Positions 45,335-54,804 of a stretch of 64,000 bases of DNA are shown here, in pieces. This DNA is from Taibaiella sp. GTDB lineage: Bacteria > Bacteroidota > Bacteroidia > Chitinophagales > Chitinophagaceae. Every line of letters starts with the position of its first letter. Position 1 is the stretch's first letter. The stretch lies in the NCBI GenBank assembly GCA_016786705.1, contig JAEUVV010000007.1, positions 62,001-126,000 of the forward strand. Direction: 5' to 3'. The position numbers and the translations under genes are program-made. The notes under the pieces were generated by a model. That model saw nothing but the letters and a program-made list of their open reading frames with translations. It ran no database searches and had not been told where the DNA came from.

Positions 45335-45370
45335 AAAAGAGGAATAGTTCACCGGGCTATTCCTCTTTTT
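45335..45370 (+). terminator. Terminator after the T9SS cargo gene
   Basis: A 13-bp perfect stem (AAAAGAGGAATAG with its complement, 45335-45347 and 45357-45369) and a T run. Confidence 0.85.
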
Positions 45371-45448
45371 GTATAAAAAACTTATTGTTATCCTTCTTTA
45401 TTTCTAATACTTAATTAAAAGCGTTGTGGTGTATAATACTTGTTTACT

Positions 45449-45456
45449 TATCTTTG
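45449..45456 (+). promoter_or_regulatory. -7 element (TATCTTTG) for the DUF502-DPP4 operon
   Basis: TATCTTTG fits TAnnTTTG. A TTG at 45424-45426 lies 22 bases upstream, within the accepted range. The ATG at 45484 follows after 27 bases. Confidence 0.6.
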
Positions 45457-45483
45457 AATCTTATTTAGATAGCATACCATTAA

Positions 45484-46086
45484 ATGCCAGAAGAAAAAGG
45501 AAATTTAGGAAAATACCTGCTAAAAGCATTTTTGCAGGGCCTGGTCATACTGGGACCGGTAAGTGTTACGGTCGCGGTAATCTATTATGTATTCAGTAGT
45601 ATCGATAGCCTGATCCCGAGTTTATCGGAACAAATCCCGGGGCTCGCTTTCATCATGCTGATTGTTTTCACCACCCTGATCGGCATTATCGGTACCCGTT
45701 TTTTCGTAGGCCGGTTCATCGTAGACCTGCTGGAGCATATCCTGGAAAAAACACCGGGCATTAAATTCATTTATACTTCTATAAAAGAGGTCCTGGTATC
45801 TTTTGTTGGCGATAAGAAAAAATTCAATAACCCGGTTTGGGTAAAAACTAATAATGACCCGGAAGTATGGCGTATTGGCTTCCTGACCCAGCCGGATATG
45901 AGCTTCGCCGATTTCCATGAAAAAGTTTCCGTTTACCTGCCCCACTCCTATGCCATATCAGGTTGGGTGATCGTAACAGAAATGAAAAATGTCAAACCTG
46001 TAATAGGCATGAATGCCGCCGAAGCCATGAAATTTGCGGTAAGCGGCGGTATCACCGGGAAAGCGATCACTCCAGAGAATAAATAA
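45484..46086 (+). CDS. DUF502 family membrane protein
   Basis: A 200-residue inner-membrane protein with two N-terminal hydrophobic helices (LQGLVILGPVSVTVAVIYYV and GLAFIMLIVFTTLIGIIG) and a soluble part with LEKTPGIKFIYTSIKEVLVSF, TQPDMS and VYLPHSYAISGWVIV, the usual DUF502 segments. Function is unknown in bacteria. It precedes a dipeptidyl peptidase by 26 bases on the same strand, and no promoter is apparent between them. Confidence 0.85.
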   Translation: MPEEKGNLGKYLLKAFLQGLVILGPVSVTVAVIYYVFSSIDSLIPSLSEQIPGLAFIMLIVFTTLIGIIGTRFFVGRFIVDLLEHILEKTPGIKFIYTSIKEVLVSFVGDKKKFNNPVWVKTNNDPEVWRIGFLTQPDMSFADFHEKVSVYLPHSYAISGWVIVTEMKNVKPVIGMNAAEAMKFAVSGGITGKAITPENK

Positions 46087-46112
46087 AAATAAAAATATTA
46101 ACAAGGATCAAT

Positions 46113-48302
46113 ATGCTCAGATATACATTCCATATCATATCCGCCATTATTTGCTTAAGCCTAAGCGCATTGGCACCAACACAAACAGTTGCCCAATCCA
46201 AAGAAATCACTTTGGAAGATATCTGGTTGAAAGGCACTTTCTCCCCGGCGTCTGTACCCGGGTTTAATGTACTTAATGACGGGAAGCGTTATGTAAAGAC
46301 CGAAAAGAATGGCGACATAAAAATATATGCCCTCAACAACAATAAAGAACTTGGCACCTTGCTTCAGGCCAGCGACCTCGTGTTTGACGGCAAACAAGTC
46401 CAGTTTACTGAATTCAAATTCAGCAGCGATGAAAAAAAATTGCTGATCCTTACAGAGCCGGAGCCTATATACAGGCATTCCACGCTTTATGTAACCTATA
46501 TATATGATATCGCCGATAAAAAACTAAGCCTGCTCGAACCTGCAAAAGTATTACACCCGGATTTCTCTCCCGATGCCCAGAAGGTGGCTTATGTAAAAGA
46601 TAATAATCTATACATCAAAGATCTTAATTCCGCACAGGTGCAAACAGTAACCAGTGATGGTGCTAAAAATAAGCTCATCAATGGCAATTGCGACTGGGTA
46701 TATGAAGAAGAGTTTAGTTTTACCCAGGCTTATCAATGGTCACCTAAGGGCAATTATATTGCCTATTACAAATTTGACGAGAGCCGGGTCAAAGAATATA
46801 CAATGTTCTTTGAAGAAGGAAAAGAGTACCCAACAGAATACAGGTATAAATATCCTAAAGCCGGGGAAGATAACTCCATCGTAAGCATCCATATTTTTGA
46901 TGTAAATAACAATCGTAATACCACCATAGATATCGGCCCTGAAAAAGATCAATATATTCCCCGTATCAAATGGACCAATAAAGATGATGAACTGGCAGTT
47001 ACCAGGTTAAACAGGCATCAGAATCACCTGGAATTATTATTAGCAAAGGCTAATAATAATTCCAGTACACTCATATACGAAGAAAAAAATAAGTATTATA
47101 TAGATATAACCGACAACCTTACTTTTTTACCGGACAACCAATCTTTCCTGATCACCTCTGAACAGGATGGTTATAACCACCTTTACCGCCGGAACTGGGT
47201 AAAAAACGAACTAAGTCAGCTTACACATGGCGTTAATGAGGTAAAAGATGTATTGGGCGTAAACACAAAAACCGGGCAAGTCTTCTATACCGTTACCGAG
47301 GATGTTGTAAATACAGCCTTTTATGTAATTGACCTTAAAAAGAAAACGCCGAACTTGCTAAGTACCCAAAAAGGGACACATGTAATTACACCTTGTAATG
47401 GTTTTAATTACTTCATAGACCGTTACTCTTCCAGTCAACAGGTACCTACATTCAAGCTGATTGATGCTAAAGGTAAAGTAGTAAGAGTGCTGGAAGAGAA
47501 TAAAAAACTGGAAGAAAGGCTTAAAGAATACCAGTTAGGCCGTACAGAATTCATCACTATCCCTAACCGGGATGGCATACAATTGAATGCCTATATGATC
47601 AAACCGGCCAATTTCGATGCAAGTAAAAAATACCCGGTATTATTATACCAGTACTCAGGTCCCGGTTCCCAGCAGGTGCTCAATAAATTCCCATTAGATA
47701 ATTACTGGTGGCATCAGCTGCTGGCACAGAAAGGATACATCGTGGTAGTAGCAGATGGTACAGGAACAGGCGGTCGTGGCGAAGCGTTTAAGAAAAAAAC
47801 CTACCTGCAGCTTGGCAAACTCGAAAGTGACGATCAAATTGATGTAGCCAATTATTTAGGGAAGCAAAGTTATGTGGATGCCGGCAGGATCGGTATATGG
47901 GGCTGGAGTTTTGGCGGCTTTATGAGCACGATCTGTATCCTTAAAGCCCCGCAAACATTTAAAGCGGCGATTGCAGTAGCACCGGTAACCAACTGGCGCC
48001 TGTATGATAATATATACACGGAAAGATTCATGCGTAAACCTTCTGATAATGAAAAAGGATACGATGATAATGCCCCACTGGGAATGGCAAAAAACCTAGA
48101 AGGCAAATACTTACTCATCCATGGTATGGCAGATGATAATGTACATCTACAAAACGCTACAGAGCTATCTAAAGCGCTGGTGGATGCCAATAAAAACTTC
48201 GATGCCTTTTATTATACGAATAAGAACCACAGCATTTACGGAGGCTATACCCGGTATAATTTATATGTAAAAATGACCAGTTTTATATTAAATAATTTAT
48301 AA
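46113..48302 (+). CDS. Dipeptidyl peptidase IV (S9B family), exported
   Basis: A 729-residue serine exopeptidase that removes X-Pro dipeptides from peptide N-termini. A signal peptide (AIICLSLSALAPTQTVAQ) is followed by an eight-bladed propeller with the DPP4 glutamate motif DWVYEEEF that anchors the substrate amino group. The hydrolase domain has GWSFGG with S599, D674 in GMADDNVH, and H706 in NKNHSIYGG. Length fits the Porphyromonas-type DPP4. It acts in the periplasm and likely feeds peptide use. Confidence 0.93.
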   Translation: MLRYTFHIISAIICLSLSALAPTQTVAQSKEITLEDIWLKGTFSPASVPGFNVLNDGKRYVKTEKNGDIKIYALNNNKELGTLLQASDLVFDGKQVQFTEFKFSSDEKKLLILTEPEPIYRHSTLYVTYIYDIADKKLSLLEPAKVLHPDFSPDAQKVAYVKDNNLYIKDLNSAQVQTVTSDGAKNKLINGNCDWVYEEEFSFTQAYQWSPKGNYIAYYKFDESRVKEYTMFFEEGKEYPTEYRYKYPKAGEDNSIVSIHIFDVNNNRNTTIDIGPEKDQYIPRIKWTNKDDELAVTRLNRHQNHLELLLAKANNNSSTLIYEEKNKYYIDITDNLTFLPDNQSFLITSEQDGYNHLYRRNWVKNELSQLTHGVNEVKDVLGVNTKTGQVFYTVTEDVVNTAFYVIDLKKKTPNLLSTQKGTHVITPCNGFNYFIDRYSSSQQVPTFKLIDAKGKVVRVLEENKKLEERLKEYQLGRTEFITIPNRDGIQLNAYMIKPANFDASKKYPVLLYQYSGPGSQQVLNKFPLDNYWWHQLLAQKGYIVVVADGTGTGGRGEAFKKKTYLQLGKLESDDQIDVANYLGKQSYVDAGRIGIWGWSFGGFMSTICILKAPQTFKAAIAVAPVTNWRLYDNIYTERFMRKPSDNEKGYDDNAPLGMAKNLEGKYLLIHGMADDNVHLQNATELSKALVDANKNFDAFYYTNKNHSIYGGYTRYNLYVKMTSFILNNL

Positions 48303-48529
48303 TTAGTATTCTAAGCCTCCGGGAATTGAATCAATCCTTAAAATAGTTCCCGCTTAAAACAATTTCAGGAGGCTGTATCCGTTAAAATTAATAGGAATTC
48401 GTTTGGATTAATCTTTGTAATTTCGCCGCGGATTTTTCGTAGGTTTATAGAAAAAAAGAGAGCTATCAACTTTATTTCAATATGACCTACATTTTTATTT
48501 AAGTAAAGTGTTTATTTCCTTAGAAGTTA

Positions 48530-49603
48530 ATGTTAGATAAATTAGAAGCATTGAATGCCAAGTTTACCGACCTCGGCATTGCCTTAACCAACCCGGAGAT
48601 CGTTAGTGACAATAAAAAATTCACTCAGGTTTCTAAAGAATACAAAAAACTGGAGCCCCTGGTACAATCCTACCTGAAATACAGGAATGTACTGGAAGGT
48701 ATTGCATTTGGTAAAGATGTTCTGGCCAACGAGAGTGACCCTGAGTTGAAAGAAATGGCTAAAGAAGAGCTTATCCTGCAGGAAGAAGAGAAAATAAAAC
48801 TGGAAGAAGAAATTCGCCAGTTAATGATCCCTAAAGACCCGACTGATGAGAAGAACGCCATATTAGAGATCAGGGCGGGTACCGGTGGCGACGAAGCCAG
48901 TATTTTTGCCGGCGACCTGCTGAGAATGTACCTGAAATACATTGAAAAACGTGGCTGGAAAGCCAACCTGATCTATGAAGCGGAAGGAACTGTAGGTGGT
49001 TATAAAGACATACAATTAGAAGTTACCGGCACTGATGTATACGGCACTCTAAAATTTGAAAGTGGTGTGCATCGCGTACAGCGCGTCCCGGCAACAGAAG
49101 CTAGTGGGCGTGTACACACTTCCGCAGCCACCGTGCAGGTCATGCCTGAAGCGGAAGAGATTGACTTCGAACTGAGAGAAAGTGATGTAAAAATGGAAAC
49201 GGCACGAAGCGGCGGTTCCGGCGGACAGAACGTAAATAAAGTAGAAACTAAAGTAATGCTTACGCACGTACCTACCGGTACGGTGGTCATTTGCCAGACC
49301 GAGCGTACCCAGCTGGGCAACCGCGAAAAAGCGATGACGATGCTACGTACTAAATTATACGAGGAAGAGGTACGTAAGCATGAAGAAGCTATTGCTCAAA
49401 GAAGAAAAAGTATCGTAACTACAGGTGACCGTTCCGCGAAGATCCGTACCTATAACTATCCCCAGGGCCGCATTACCGATCACCGTATTAATATGACCGC
49501 CTACAACCTGGACGAGTTCATGAACGGTGATATTGAAGACATGCTAACAGCACTGCAAACAGCGGAAAACGCCGAAAAAATGAAAGCCGGAGAAAGTATT
49601 TAA
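48530..49603 (+). CDS. prfA: Peptide chain release factor 1
   Basis: A 357-residue RF1 that ends translation at UAA and UAG. GGQ at 231-233 (in [11 protein letters not shown]) is the peptidyl-tRNA hydrolysis motif. The preceding [20 protein letters not shown] block holds PAT, the RF1 anticodon-like tripeptide (RF2 has SPF). The N-terminal coiled-coil and domain order are normal. A 227-base gap precedes it. The Wzz-like gene follows after 48 bases. Confidence 0.95.
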   Translation: MLDKLEALNAKFTDLGIALTNPEIVSDNKKFTQVSKEYKKLEPLVQSYLKYRNVLEGIAFGKDVLANESDPELKEMAKEELILQEEEKIKLEEEIRQLMIPKDPTDEKNAILEIRAGTGGDEASIFAGDLLRMYLKYIEKRGWKANLIYEAEGTVGGYKDIQLEVTGTDVYGTLKFESGVHRVQRVPATEASGRVHTSAATVQVMPEAEEIDFELRESDVKMETARSGGSGGQNVNKVETKVMLTHVPTGTVVICQTERTQLGNREKAMTMLRTKLYEEEVRKHEEAIAQRRKSIVTTGDRSAKIRTYNYPQGRITDHRINMTAYNLDEFMNGDIEDMLTALQTAENAEKMKAGESI

Positions 49604-49651
49604 ACCTTAACCCTTTTTGTAAAATATACAGAAACAAATAACGCCATCTCA

Positions 49652-50602
49652 ATGGAAAACAACAGATTCGACTTAATCGATATCCTCATCTTGCTGAAAA
49701 GCAAATTTAAGACCATACTTATTTTTACGATACTTGGTATTATCGCTTCCATAATCTTTGTTTTCCTGAGAAAAGACGTTTATACGGCAGAAGCAAACGT
49801 GATCGTAAAAAGCTATATGAACTTCGACCGGAACCAGATGTTCGGCGAAGAAGCTTTCTTTGTTAAAGATGCCTTCGCTAAAGAAAATGAGATCGATAAA
49901 GCGATGACCATCCTTGCCAATAGTGATGTTATTGCTTACATCAACCAGGAAACTAAATACCAGGAAACTAAAAATATCCCGGAGAAAAAATTGTTCAATG
50001 TCATTAAAGACAATTATAAAGTAAAACGTACCGACAATTCTGACCTGGAAATCAAATTCACTGACGAGAACCCTGATGTAGCCTTAAAAGCGCTGCAAGC
50101 CGCGTTATTTAAAGCAGAAGACCTGTACATTAACTATTTTGAAGAGTACAATAGGGACATTACCCAGGAAATAGATTTTAAACGTCAATTACTGACCGAC
50201 TCTATACAAAAAATCAATACACAGATTGCCGAAACCCGGAAGACTTACAATATCTACAATGCGCTTGGTCCCGTAAGAGGTACTGCAGGAAACAGTGGCA
50301 GCACTTCAGTTTCAGAAAGCAATGCAGCCGGCATGGAAGAGTTGCAGTCATTAATTACGGTTAAAGATAAGCTGGATGAGGAAAATGCGAAACTGGCCAG
50401 CCTGAAGTCGCAGTACAACAGCTTCCTCAACACCAATAAAATGCACATTTTCTATAAAGTAAGCGGACCTTACAAACCTTCAGTGCCCTCCAACATCAGG
50501 GCAATCTGGATCGTTTTAGGTAGTGCAATAGCGGCATTCCTGTTCTCCTGCTTCTGGGTCTTACTGGCCAATGCGATGAATAAAAGGAGCGCGCAATCAT
50601 AA
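49652..50602 (+). CDS. Wzz/chain-length determinant family protein
   Basis: A 316-residue inner-membrane protein with two helices: residues about 18-38 (TILIFTILGIIASIIFVFL) and a C-terminal one (IWIVLGSAIAAFLFSCFWVL). A long periplasmic part with coiled coil (KRQLLTDSIQKINTQIAETR) and the proline-rich SGPYKPSVPSN before helix 2 lies between, as in Wzz-type polysaccharide co-polymerases, which set glycan chain length. No kinase domain is present. It is followed after 6 bases by an O-antigen ligase-like gene, so both probably act on one surface polysaccharide. Confidence 0.82.
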   Translation: MENNRFDLIDILILLKSKFKTILIFTILGIIASIIFVFLRKDVYTAEANVIVKSYMNFDRNQMFGEEAFFVKDAFAKENEIDKAMTILANSDVIAYINQETKYQETKNIPEKKLFNVIKDNYKVKRTDNSDLEIKFTDENPDVALKALQAALFKAEDLYINYFEEYNRDITQEIDFKRQLLTDSIQKINTQIAETRKTYNIYNALGPVRGTAGNSGSTSVSESNAAGMEELQSLITVKDKLDEENAKLASLKSQYNSFLNTNKMHIFYKVSGPYKPSVPSNIRAIWIVLGSAIAAFLFSCFWVLLANAMNKRSAQS

Positions 50603-50608
50603 ATTACC

Positions 50609-52069
50609 GTGCAGGCAATCCTCCGACATAAAGAAACAGTGCCTAAATGGCTCAACCTGGCAGCGCTTATCATCCTGCTGGCCTCTATTGCTGTGGCTGC
50701 TGCAACAGAGCTCTATGCCGTTATCGCGGTACCATTTGGGCTATTATTTATTGGCTGGATCATACTGAACTGGAAAAGCTATTACTGGTTCTTTGCTTTT
50801 TCTATAGCAACAACAGGAGTGGTTACCTTAGGAAGCGGTTCGATGTACCTGCCCATGATGCCACTCAGCATTGTATCTGCATTACTTGCCCTGGCCTTAC
50901 TGCTTTACAACAGGAAGATCGTTTATGAAAATTTTTACCGGCACCCGCTTACCCTGATCATATTCCTTCAATACTTCTGGCTGCTGATCTCGGTGATCTT
51001 TTCAGAAATACCGGTACCTTCCGTTAAATACCTGGGCGTTAATACGATTCAGCTCCTCTCTTTTGTCCTCTTACCAATGATGGTACTGAAGCGGGAAGAA
51101 GACTGGATGAAATTGTGCCGGATCTTATTGATCAGTTTTACACTGGTAGCGGCTTATGTTGTTGTAAGACACGCTTTAAAAAATTTCACATACCTGTATA
51201 CCAATGTCGCGGTAAAGCCATTCTTCTACAACCATGTAGACCATGGCTGTATCATGTCGATGCTGGTGCCTATACCCTATATGCTCTGGCGGCATACCGA
51301 TAAGTCTAAAGTCTGGACCCGGAGATTCTACTTATTACTACTGGCTTTCTTTATTATTTGCACCTACCTCACTTTTGCGCGCGCGGCTATTCTCGCAGTG
51401 GCTTTTGCTTTCGTAATTGTTTTCGCCATCCGGAAGCAATTGGTTAATTGGTTAATGGCCTTGTTCTTTATTGCCTGTATCAGCATTGTAAGCTACCTGG
51501 TCATCAATGATAACTATAAGCATTTCAAACCCAATTACGAGCAAACGTATTCCCGGCATTCATTTGACGACCTGTTAAAAGCTACTTTCATGGGTGGCGA
51601 CATGTCTTCTATGGAGCGGTTTTACCGTTGGATCGCTTCAGCCAGGATGAGTACAGAGAAGCCGCTTACAGGGGTAGGACCTAATAACTTTTATGATTTC
51701 TATAAGCCGCATGCGGTACAGATGTTCAGGACTTATGTAAGCCGGAACGAAGAGAAATCAACCACCCATAATTATTTTATTTTCATGTTGGTAGAACAGG
51801 GCTGGCCGGCCATGATCCTTTACGGGATCCTTATCTGGGCCCTCTTTTTCCAGGCACAGAAAGTATATCATAAAACGAAAAATGTGCTGTACAAAAGAAT
51901 GGCACTGGTTGGAGCAATGGTTATCGCTGCGTTCTTTATTAACAATCTCTTTTCTGAATTGCTGCAGACCTATAAAATAGGGGCTATTTTTTACCTGGCT
52001 GCAGTACTTATTTATTGGGTAGGCAACCAGATCAAAAAAGAAAATAAAACAACAGCATTATTACCTTAA
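50609..52069 (+). CDS. O-antigen ligase / polymerase family membrane protein
   Basis: A 486-residue polytopic protein with about 11-12 membrane helices and one large periplasmic loop, as in the WaaL/Wzy family. The loop region contains MSTEKPLTGVGPNNF and the nearby TTHNYFIFMLVEQGWPAM, the PNN and histidine pattern of the ligase family. The start is GTG at 50609. It follows the Wzz-like gene by 6 bases. Its stop overlaps the end of a convergent gene by 9 bases. Whether it ligates or polymerises glycans is uncertain. Confidence 0.8.
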   Translation: MQAILRHKETVPKWLNLAALIILLASIAVAAATELYAVIAVPFGLLFIGWIILNWKSYYWFFAFSIATTGVVTLGSGSMYLPMMPLSIVSALLALALLLYNRKIVYENFYRHPLTLIIFLQYFWLLISVIFSEIPVPSVKYLGVNTIQLLSFVLLPMMVLKREEDWMKLCRILLISFTLVAAYVVVRHALKNFTYLYTNVAVKPFFYNHVDHGCIMSMLVPIPYMLWRHTDKSKVWTRRFYLLLLAFFIICTYLTFARAAILAVAFAFVIVFAIRKQLVNWLMALFFIACISIVSYLVINDNYKHFKPNYEQTYSRHSFDDLLKATFMGGDMSSMERFYRWIASARMSTEKPLTGVGPNNFYDFYKPHAVQMFRTYVSRNEEKSTTHNYFIFMLVEQGWPAMILYGILIWALFFQAQKVYHKTKNVLYKRMALVGAMVIAAFFINNLFSELLQTYKIGAIFYLAAVLIYWVGNQIKKENKTTALLP

Positions 52070-52585
52070 TATAAAGTGCTGTTTTCTTTTAAAATCAGGC
52101 CGGTTCATTAAAATAGAAAAATTCCAGGTGAATATGGTGGCATTGAAATGGTCCCGCTTAAAATAATCTTCCAGTAAAGTATAACCGGGATTACCGGGAT
52201 GCAATAGCAATAAGACACTATCATTACTACCACCTGCGCCTTTTGTAAAGAAAGCATCCTTCCACAAATCCATTTCCTCCAGGCCAAGCACCGTAATTGA
52301 GGGTTGCGCTGCAGTTATTTGATCCGGGTCTTTAATAGCGGGGTTAAAATGTTCTAACCAGGCATTGCCCTGCAATACAGCTGCAGAGGTATTTAATTGT
52401 CCCGCTTCAATAAGATAAGAGATTACCCGGAATAAGGTACGTGCTTTCTTCCCTTCAACTTCATCGGGATAAAGCCAGCTAAGCGCATTATTGTCATGCA
52501 AAGCATCCTCCACAAACTTGTAAATATAGGGGGAATGCGTGCCATGTCTTCCTTTGGCCTTTAATAAGTAATTTAAAAAGTTCAC
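52061..52585 (-). CDS. Truncated or degenerate SAM-methyltransferase-like protein
   Basis: A 174-residue protein. The N-terminus LLKAKGRHGTHSPYIYKFVEDAL and KKARTLFRVISYL closely resemble the start of a Bacteroidota class I methyltransferase family of about 230-250 residues. The normal SAM loop (a LELGTxxGxS-type motif) is replaced by NTSAAVLQGNAWLEHF, and the C-terminal half is short (LLLLHPGNPGYTLLEDYF). It may have lost catalytic function. It is the last gene of a four-gene reverse operon after folA and tail-overlaps the O-antigen ligase-like gene. Confidence 0.7.
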   Translation of the reverse strand: MNFLNYLLKAKGRHGTHSPYIYKFVEDALHDNNALSWLYPDEVEGKKARTLFRVISYLIEAGQLNTSAAVLQGNAWLEHFNPAIKDPDQITAAQPSITVLGLEEMDLWKDAFFTKGAGGSNDSVLLLLHPGNPGYTLLEDYFKRDHFNATIFTWNFSILMNRPDFKRKQHFILR

Positions 52586-52592
52586 GCCTGAT

Positions 52593-53099
52593 CTATTCGC
52601 TTTTTCTTACCCAATGTTCAAATGTAAAGCTGAACCTATGCCGCTCATCTTTATCATGAAATTCAGTCCATTCCAGCTCCCATTCGTTTTCACCGAATTC
52701 CGGGAAATAAACCATTCCATCTTCAATGGAAGTATGTATACGGGTCATATAGAGCTCATCAATAAGATCCATAGTAGCCCGGTAAAGCTGTCCCCCACCG
52801 ATTATGAATGCTTTTTCCAGCCCGGGTTGATTTTCATGCAGCCAGGCAATCGCTGCTTCCATATCCTTAACCAGGACAATTCCGGCTGTGGCTTCCATAC
52901 TACCCGAAACGACTATATTAGTCCTGTTAGGTAATGGTTGAGCGCCTATTGACCGCCAGGTATTTTTACCCATGATGATCGGGAAACCTGAAGTCGTTTT
53001 CTTAAAGAATTTCAGGTCATCCGGTAAATGCCAGGGCATCTTATTATTAACACCGATCACATTATTCTCTGAAGCGGCTACTACACTGATCAATTTCAT
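52593..53099 (-). CDS. folA: Dihydrofolate reductase
   Basis: A 168-residue NADPH-dependent DHFR that makes tetrahydrofolate. MKLISVVAASENNVIGVNNK (residues 1-20) is followed by MPWHLPDDLKFFKKTT, with the active-site acidic residue D in LPDDL and the PWHLP loop. PIIMGKNTWRSIG and IIGGGQLYRATMDLIDELYMT (NADPH sites) follow. It lies 2 bases after a thioesterase gene in a tight reverse operon. It links to metF and metH at 61-64 kb by pathway only. Confidence 0.95.
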   Translation of the reverse strand: MKLISVVAASENNVIGVNNKMPWHLPDDLKFFKKTTSGFPIIMGKNTWRSIGAQPLPNRTNIVVSGSMEATAGIVLVKDMEAAIAWLHENQPGLEKAFIIGGGQLYRATMDLIDELYMTRIHTSIEDGMVYFPEFGENEWELEWTEFHDKDERHRFSFTFEHWVRKSE

Positions 53100-53101
53100 A
53101 T

Positions 53102-53632
53102 TCAGGACTTATTTTTTGGGAAAAGAATATCTTTTAAAGCCAGCTCATCCTCCATTTTCAGCTTACCAGCCAGCAGCAATCTTAATTGCCGCCTGCGTAA
53201 AGCATCTTCATACATTTCCTGTTCTTTATCGGTTTCCGGCAGTACTTCAGGCACCCGGGTCGGTTTCCCCAGGCTGTCCAGGGCTACGAAATTAAAATAA
53301 GCTTCATTGGATAAATAACGCTCTTGCTTGATCGGGCTTTCACCATATACACTCAGGTAAATTTCCAGGGAAGAATTAAAGGACCGGGTTACCTTACCTT
53401 CAATCGTTACAATATTGCCCAGCTGTATAGGATTATGAAAGTGCACATTATCGACAGAAACCGTCACACAGGGCTTATTGCAATGCTTCTGCGCGACAAT
53501 AGCCGCAGTAATATCCATCCAATGTAATAACCTGCCGCCCATAAGGTTTTGCAGTGTGTTGGTATCATTGGGCAATACAATCTCACTCATTATAGTGTGC
53601 GATTCTGAAACTTTCTTTTGGGCCTTGATCAT
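53102..53632 (-). CDS. Acyl-CoA thioesterase (hotdog, ACOT/YciA type)
   Basis: A 176-residue hotdog thioesterase. NTLQNLMGGRLLHWMDITAAIVA is the core (shown by NLMGGRLLHWMD with the catalytic Asp), and VTVSVDNVHFHNPIQLGN the following strand. This matches the YciA/ACOT group that hydrolyses acyl-CoA. The start ATG at 53632 is the longest; a second Met at residue 15 is possible. It sits between tsaB (4-base gap) and folA (2-base gap). Confidence 0.88.
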   Translation of the reverse strand: MIKAQKKVSESHTIMSEIVLPNDTNTLQNLMGGRLLHWMDITAAIVAQKHCNKPCVTVSVDNVHFHNPIQLGNIVTIEGKVTRSFNSSLEIYLSVYGESPIKQERYLSNEAYFNFVALDSLGKPTRVPEVLPETDKEQEMYEDALRRRQLRLLLAGKLKMEDELALKDILFPKNKS

Positions 53633-53636
53633 GTGC

Positions 53637-54278
53637 TCAGATTTTCTTTTTGGGACTTGTTGTAAATGCGCTTTTTAAATAAAAGGGTTCGGCGTAGGCG
53701 ATATCATCAAAGTCTTTGCCGGAAAACCTGTTCCAGGCTAAAACCCGCCAGTCACTCATGTTCAGTATATGGCTTTTTAAAGCCTTCGCATTTGCCTGTG
53801 ATTCCATTAGCGACGCATCGTCGGTAATGAGTTGCAGCGATTCAAATGCCTTCCAGTCAAAATTTTCGTAAAAAATATGTTGTGGAGACAGTACAGCGGT
53901 CTTTTTTTCCCGGGCGAAGGCGAAGCCCTCTCCCGTTCTTGCTTTCAGGATAAGCAAAAAATCAGTTTCCTGGTTTTCCAGTAATTCCAGCTTATTAAAT
54001 ACCATAATGGGCTTGTCCAGGGCAAAGCAAAGACCTTTTGCCACCCCCATGCCTACTCTTAAACCGGTATAGCTACCAGGTCCGCCGTCTACAGCCACAG
54101 CTGAGATGGCGTTCATAGTAAGCCCTTGCCCGGCCAGCAGATCAGCAATCATCGTATTAAGAAAAGCAGCCTGTTCATTAGCCTGTTCATGCAACAGTTC
54201 CGCCAGGATACCGGTTTCGTTACCCAAAGCTATATGCGTATGCGTAAAAGCGGTATCAATAAATAGTATTAGGGACAT
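53637..54278 (-). CDS. tsaB: tRNA threonylcarbamoyladenosine biosynthesis protein TsaB
   Basis: A 213-residue ASKHA-fold partner of TsaD and TsaE in t6A37 tRNA modification. LILFIDTAFTHTHIAL is the N-terminal phosphate-1 region, and VAVDGGPGSYTGLRVGMGVAKGLC is the TsaB signature (GPGSFTGLR type). Length is normal for TsaB, shorter than TsaD. It heads a tight reverse operon tsaB - thioesterase - folA - degenerate methyltransferase. A strong terminator lies just upstream, at the end of the DUF1573 genes. Confidence 0.92.
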   Translation of the reverse strand: MSLILFIDTAFTHTHIALGNETGILAELLHEQANEQAAFLNTMIADLLAGQGLTMNAISAVAVDGGPGSYTGLRVGMGVAKGLCFALDKPIMVFNKLELLENQETDFLLILKARTGEGFAFAREKKTAVLSPQHIFYENFDWKAFESLQLITDDASLMESQANAKALKSHILNMSDWRVLAWNRFSGKDFDDIAYAEPFYLKSAFTTSPKKKI

Positions 54279-54325
54279 TTAGTTTCTGAGTAAGGAGCAA
54301 AGATAATCCAAATTCATAGTACTTA

Positions 54326-54368
54326 AAATAGAAAAGCTGCTCCCGGTTCGGGAGCAGCTTTTCTATTT
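54326..54368 (-). terminator. Terminator of the DUF1573 gene pair
   Basis: 20-bp perfect arms (54326-54345 and 54349-54368; core AAAGCTGCTCCCG) with a 3-base loop lie 19 bases beyond the DUF1573 stop on the minus strand. Confidence 0.9.
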
Positions 54369-54387
54369 ATAATTTATACACTGGGAA

Positions 54388-54768
54388 TTATTTAACCACT
54401 GTACCGGTAATCTTTAATTCAATGGGCGTCCGGCTTGCATTTGATTTGATAAAGACAGTACGATCAATCGGGCCTACTCTGTCTTTGGTTTGATATTTGA
54501 CTGTAATTTTGCCTGTTTTGCCGGGCAATACCGGGGCTTTAGGCCAGTCTGGAGTCGTACATCCGCAAGTAGACGTTGCTTCCTGAATTAAGATAGGTTG
54601 TTGACCTACATTGGTAAATTCAAAAGAGTATACTGCATCCTGTCCTTCTTTAACAGTACCAAAGTTGTGCGTATTATTAGCTTCTTTAAATTTGAAGGCT
54701 GGACCGTTACCCTGTGCGAAAACGGTTACCACACAGAATAAAAGTAAAACAGACAATAACTTTTTCAT
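54388..54768 (-). CDS. DUF1573 exported protein, downstream copy
   Basis: A 126-residue exported protein with a signal peptide (KKLLSVLLLFCVVTVFAQG) and a DUF1573 beta-sandwich: THNFGTVKEGQDAVYSFEF, ATSTCGCTTPDWPKAPVLPG and VKYQTKDRVGPIDRTVFIKS. The TCGCT dicysteine motif is the family mark. It is a tandem paralog of the neighbour at 54805-55287 with the same segment order. It lies 36 bases downstream in the same transcript. Function is unknown. Confidence 0.85.
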   Translation of the reverse strand: MKKLLSVLLLFCVVTVFAQGNGPAFKFKEANNTHNFGTVKEGQDAVYSFEFTNVGQQPILIQEATSTCGCTTPDWPKAPVLPGKTGKITVKYQTKDRVGPIDRTVFIKSNASRTPIELKITGTVVK

Positions 54769-54804
54769 ATCTAATTATAAACCTTTTTGCTTCCTGAAAA
54801 TAAA

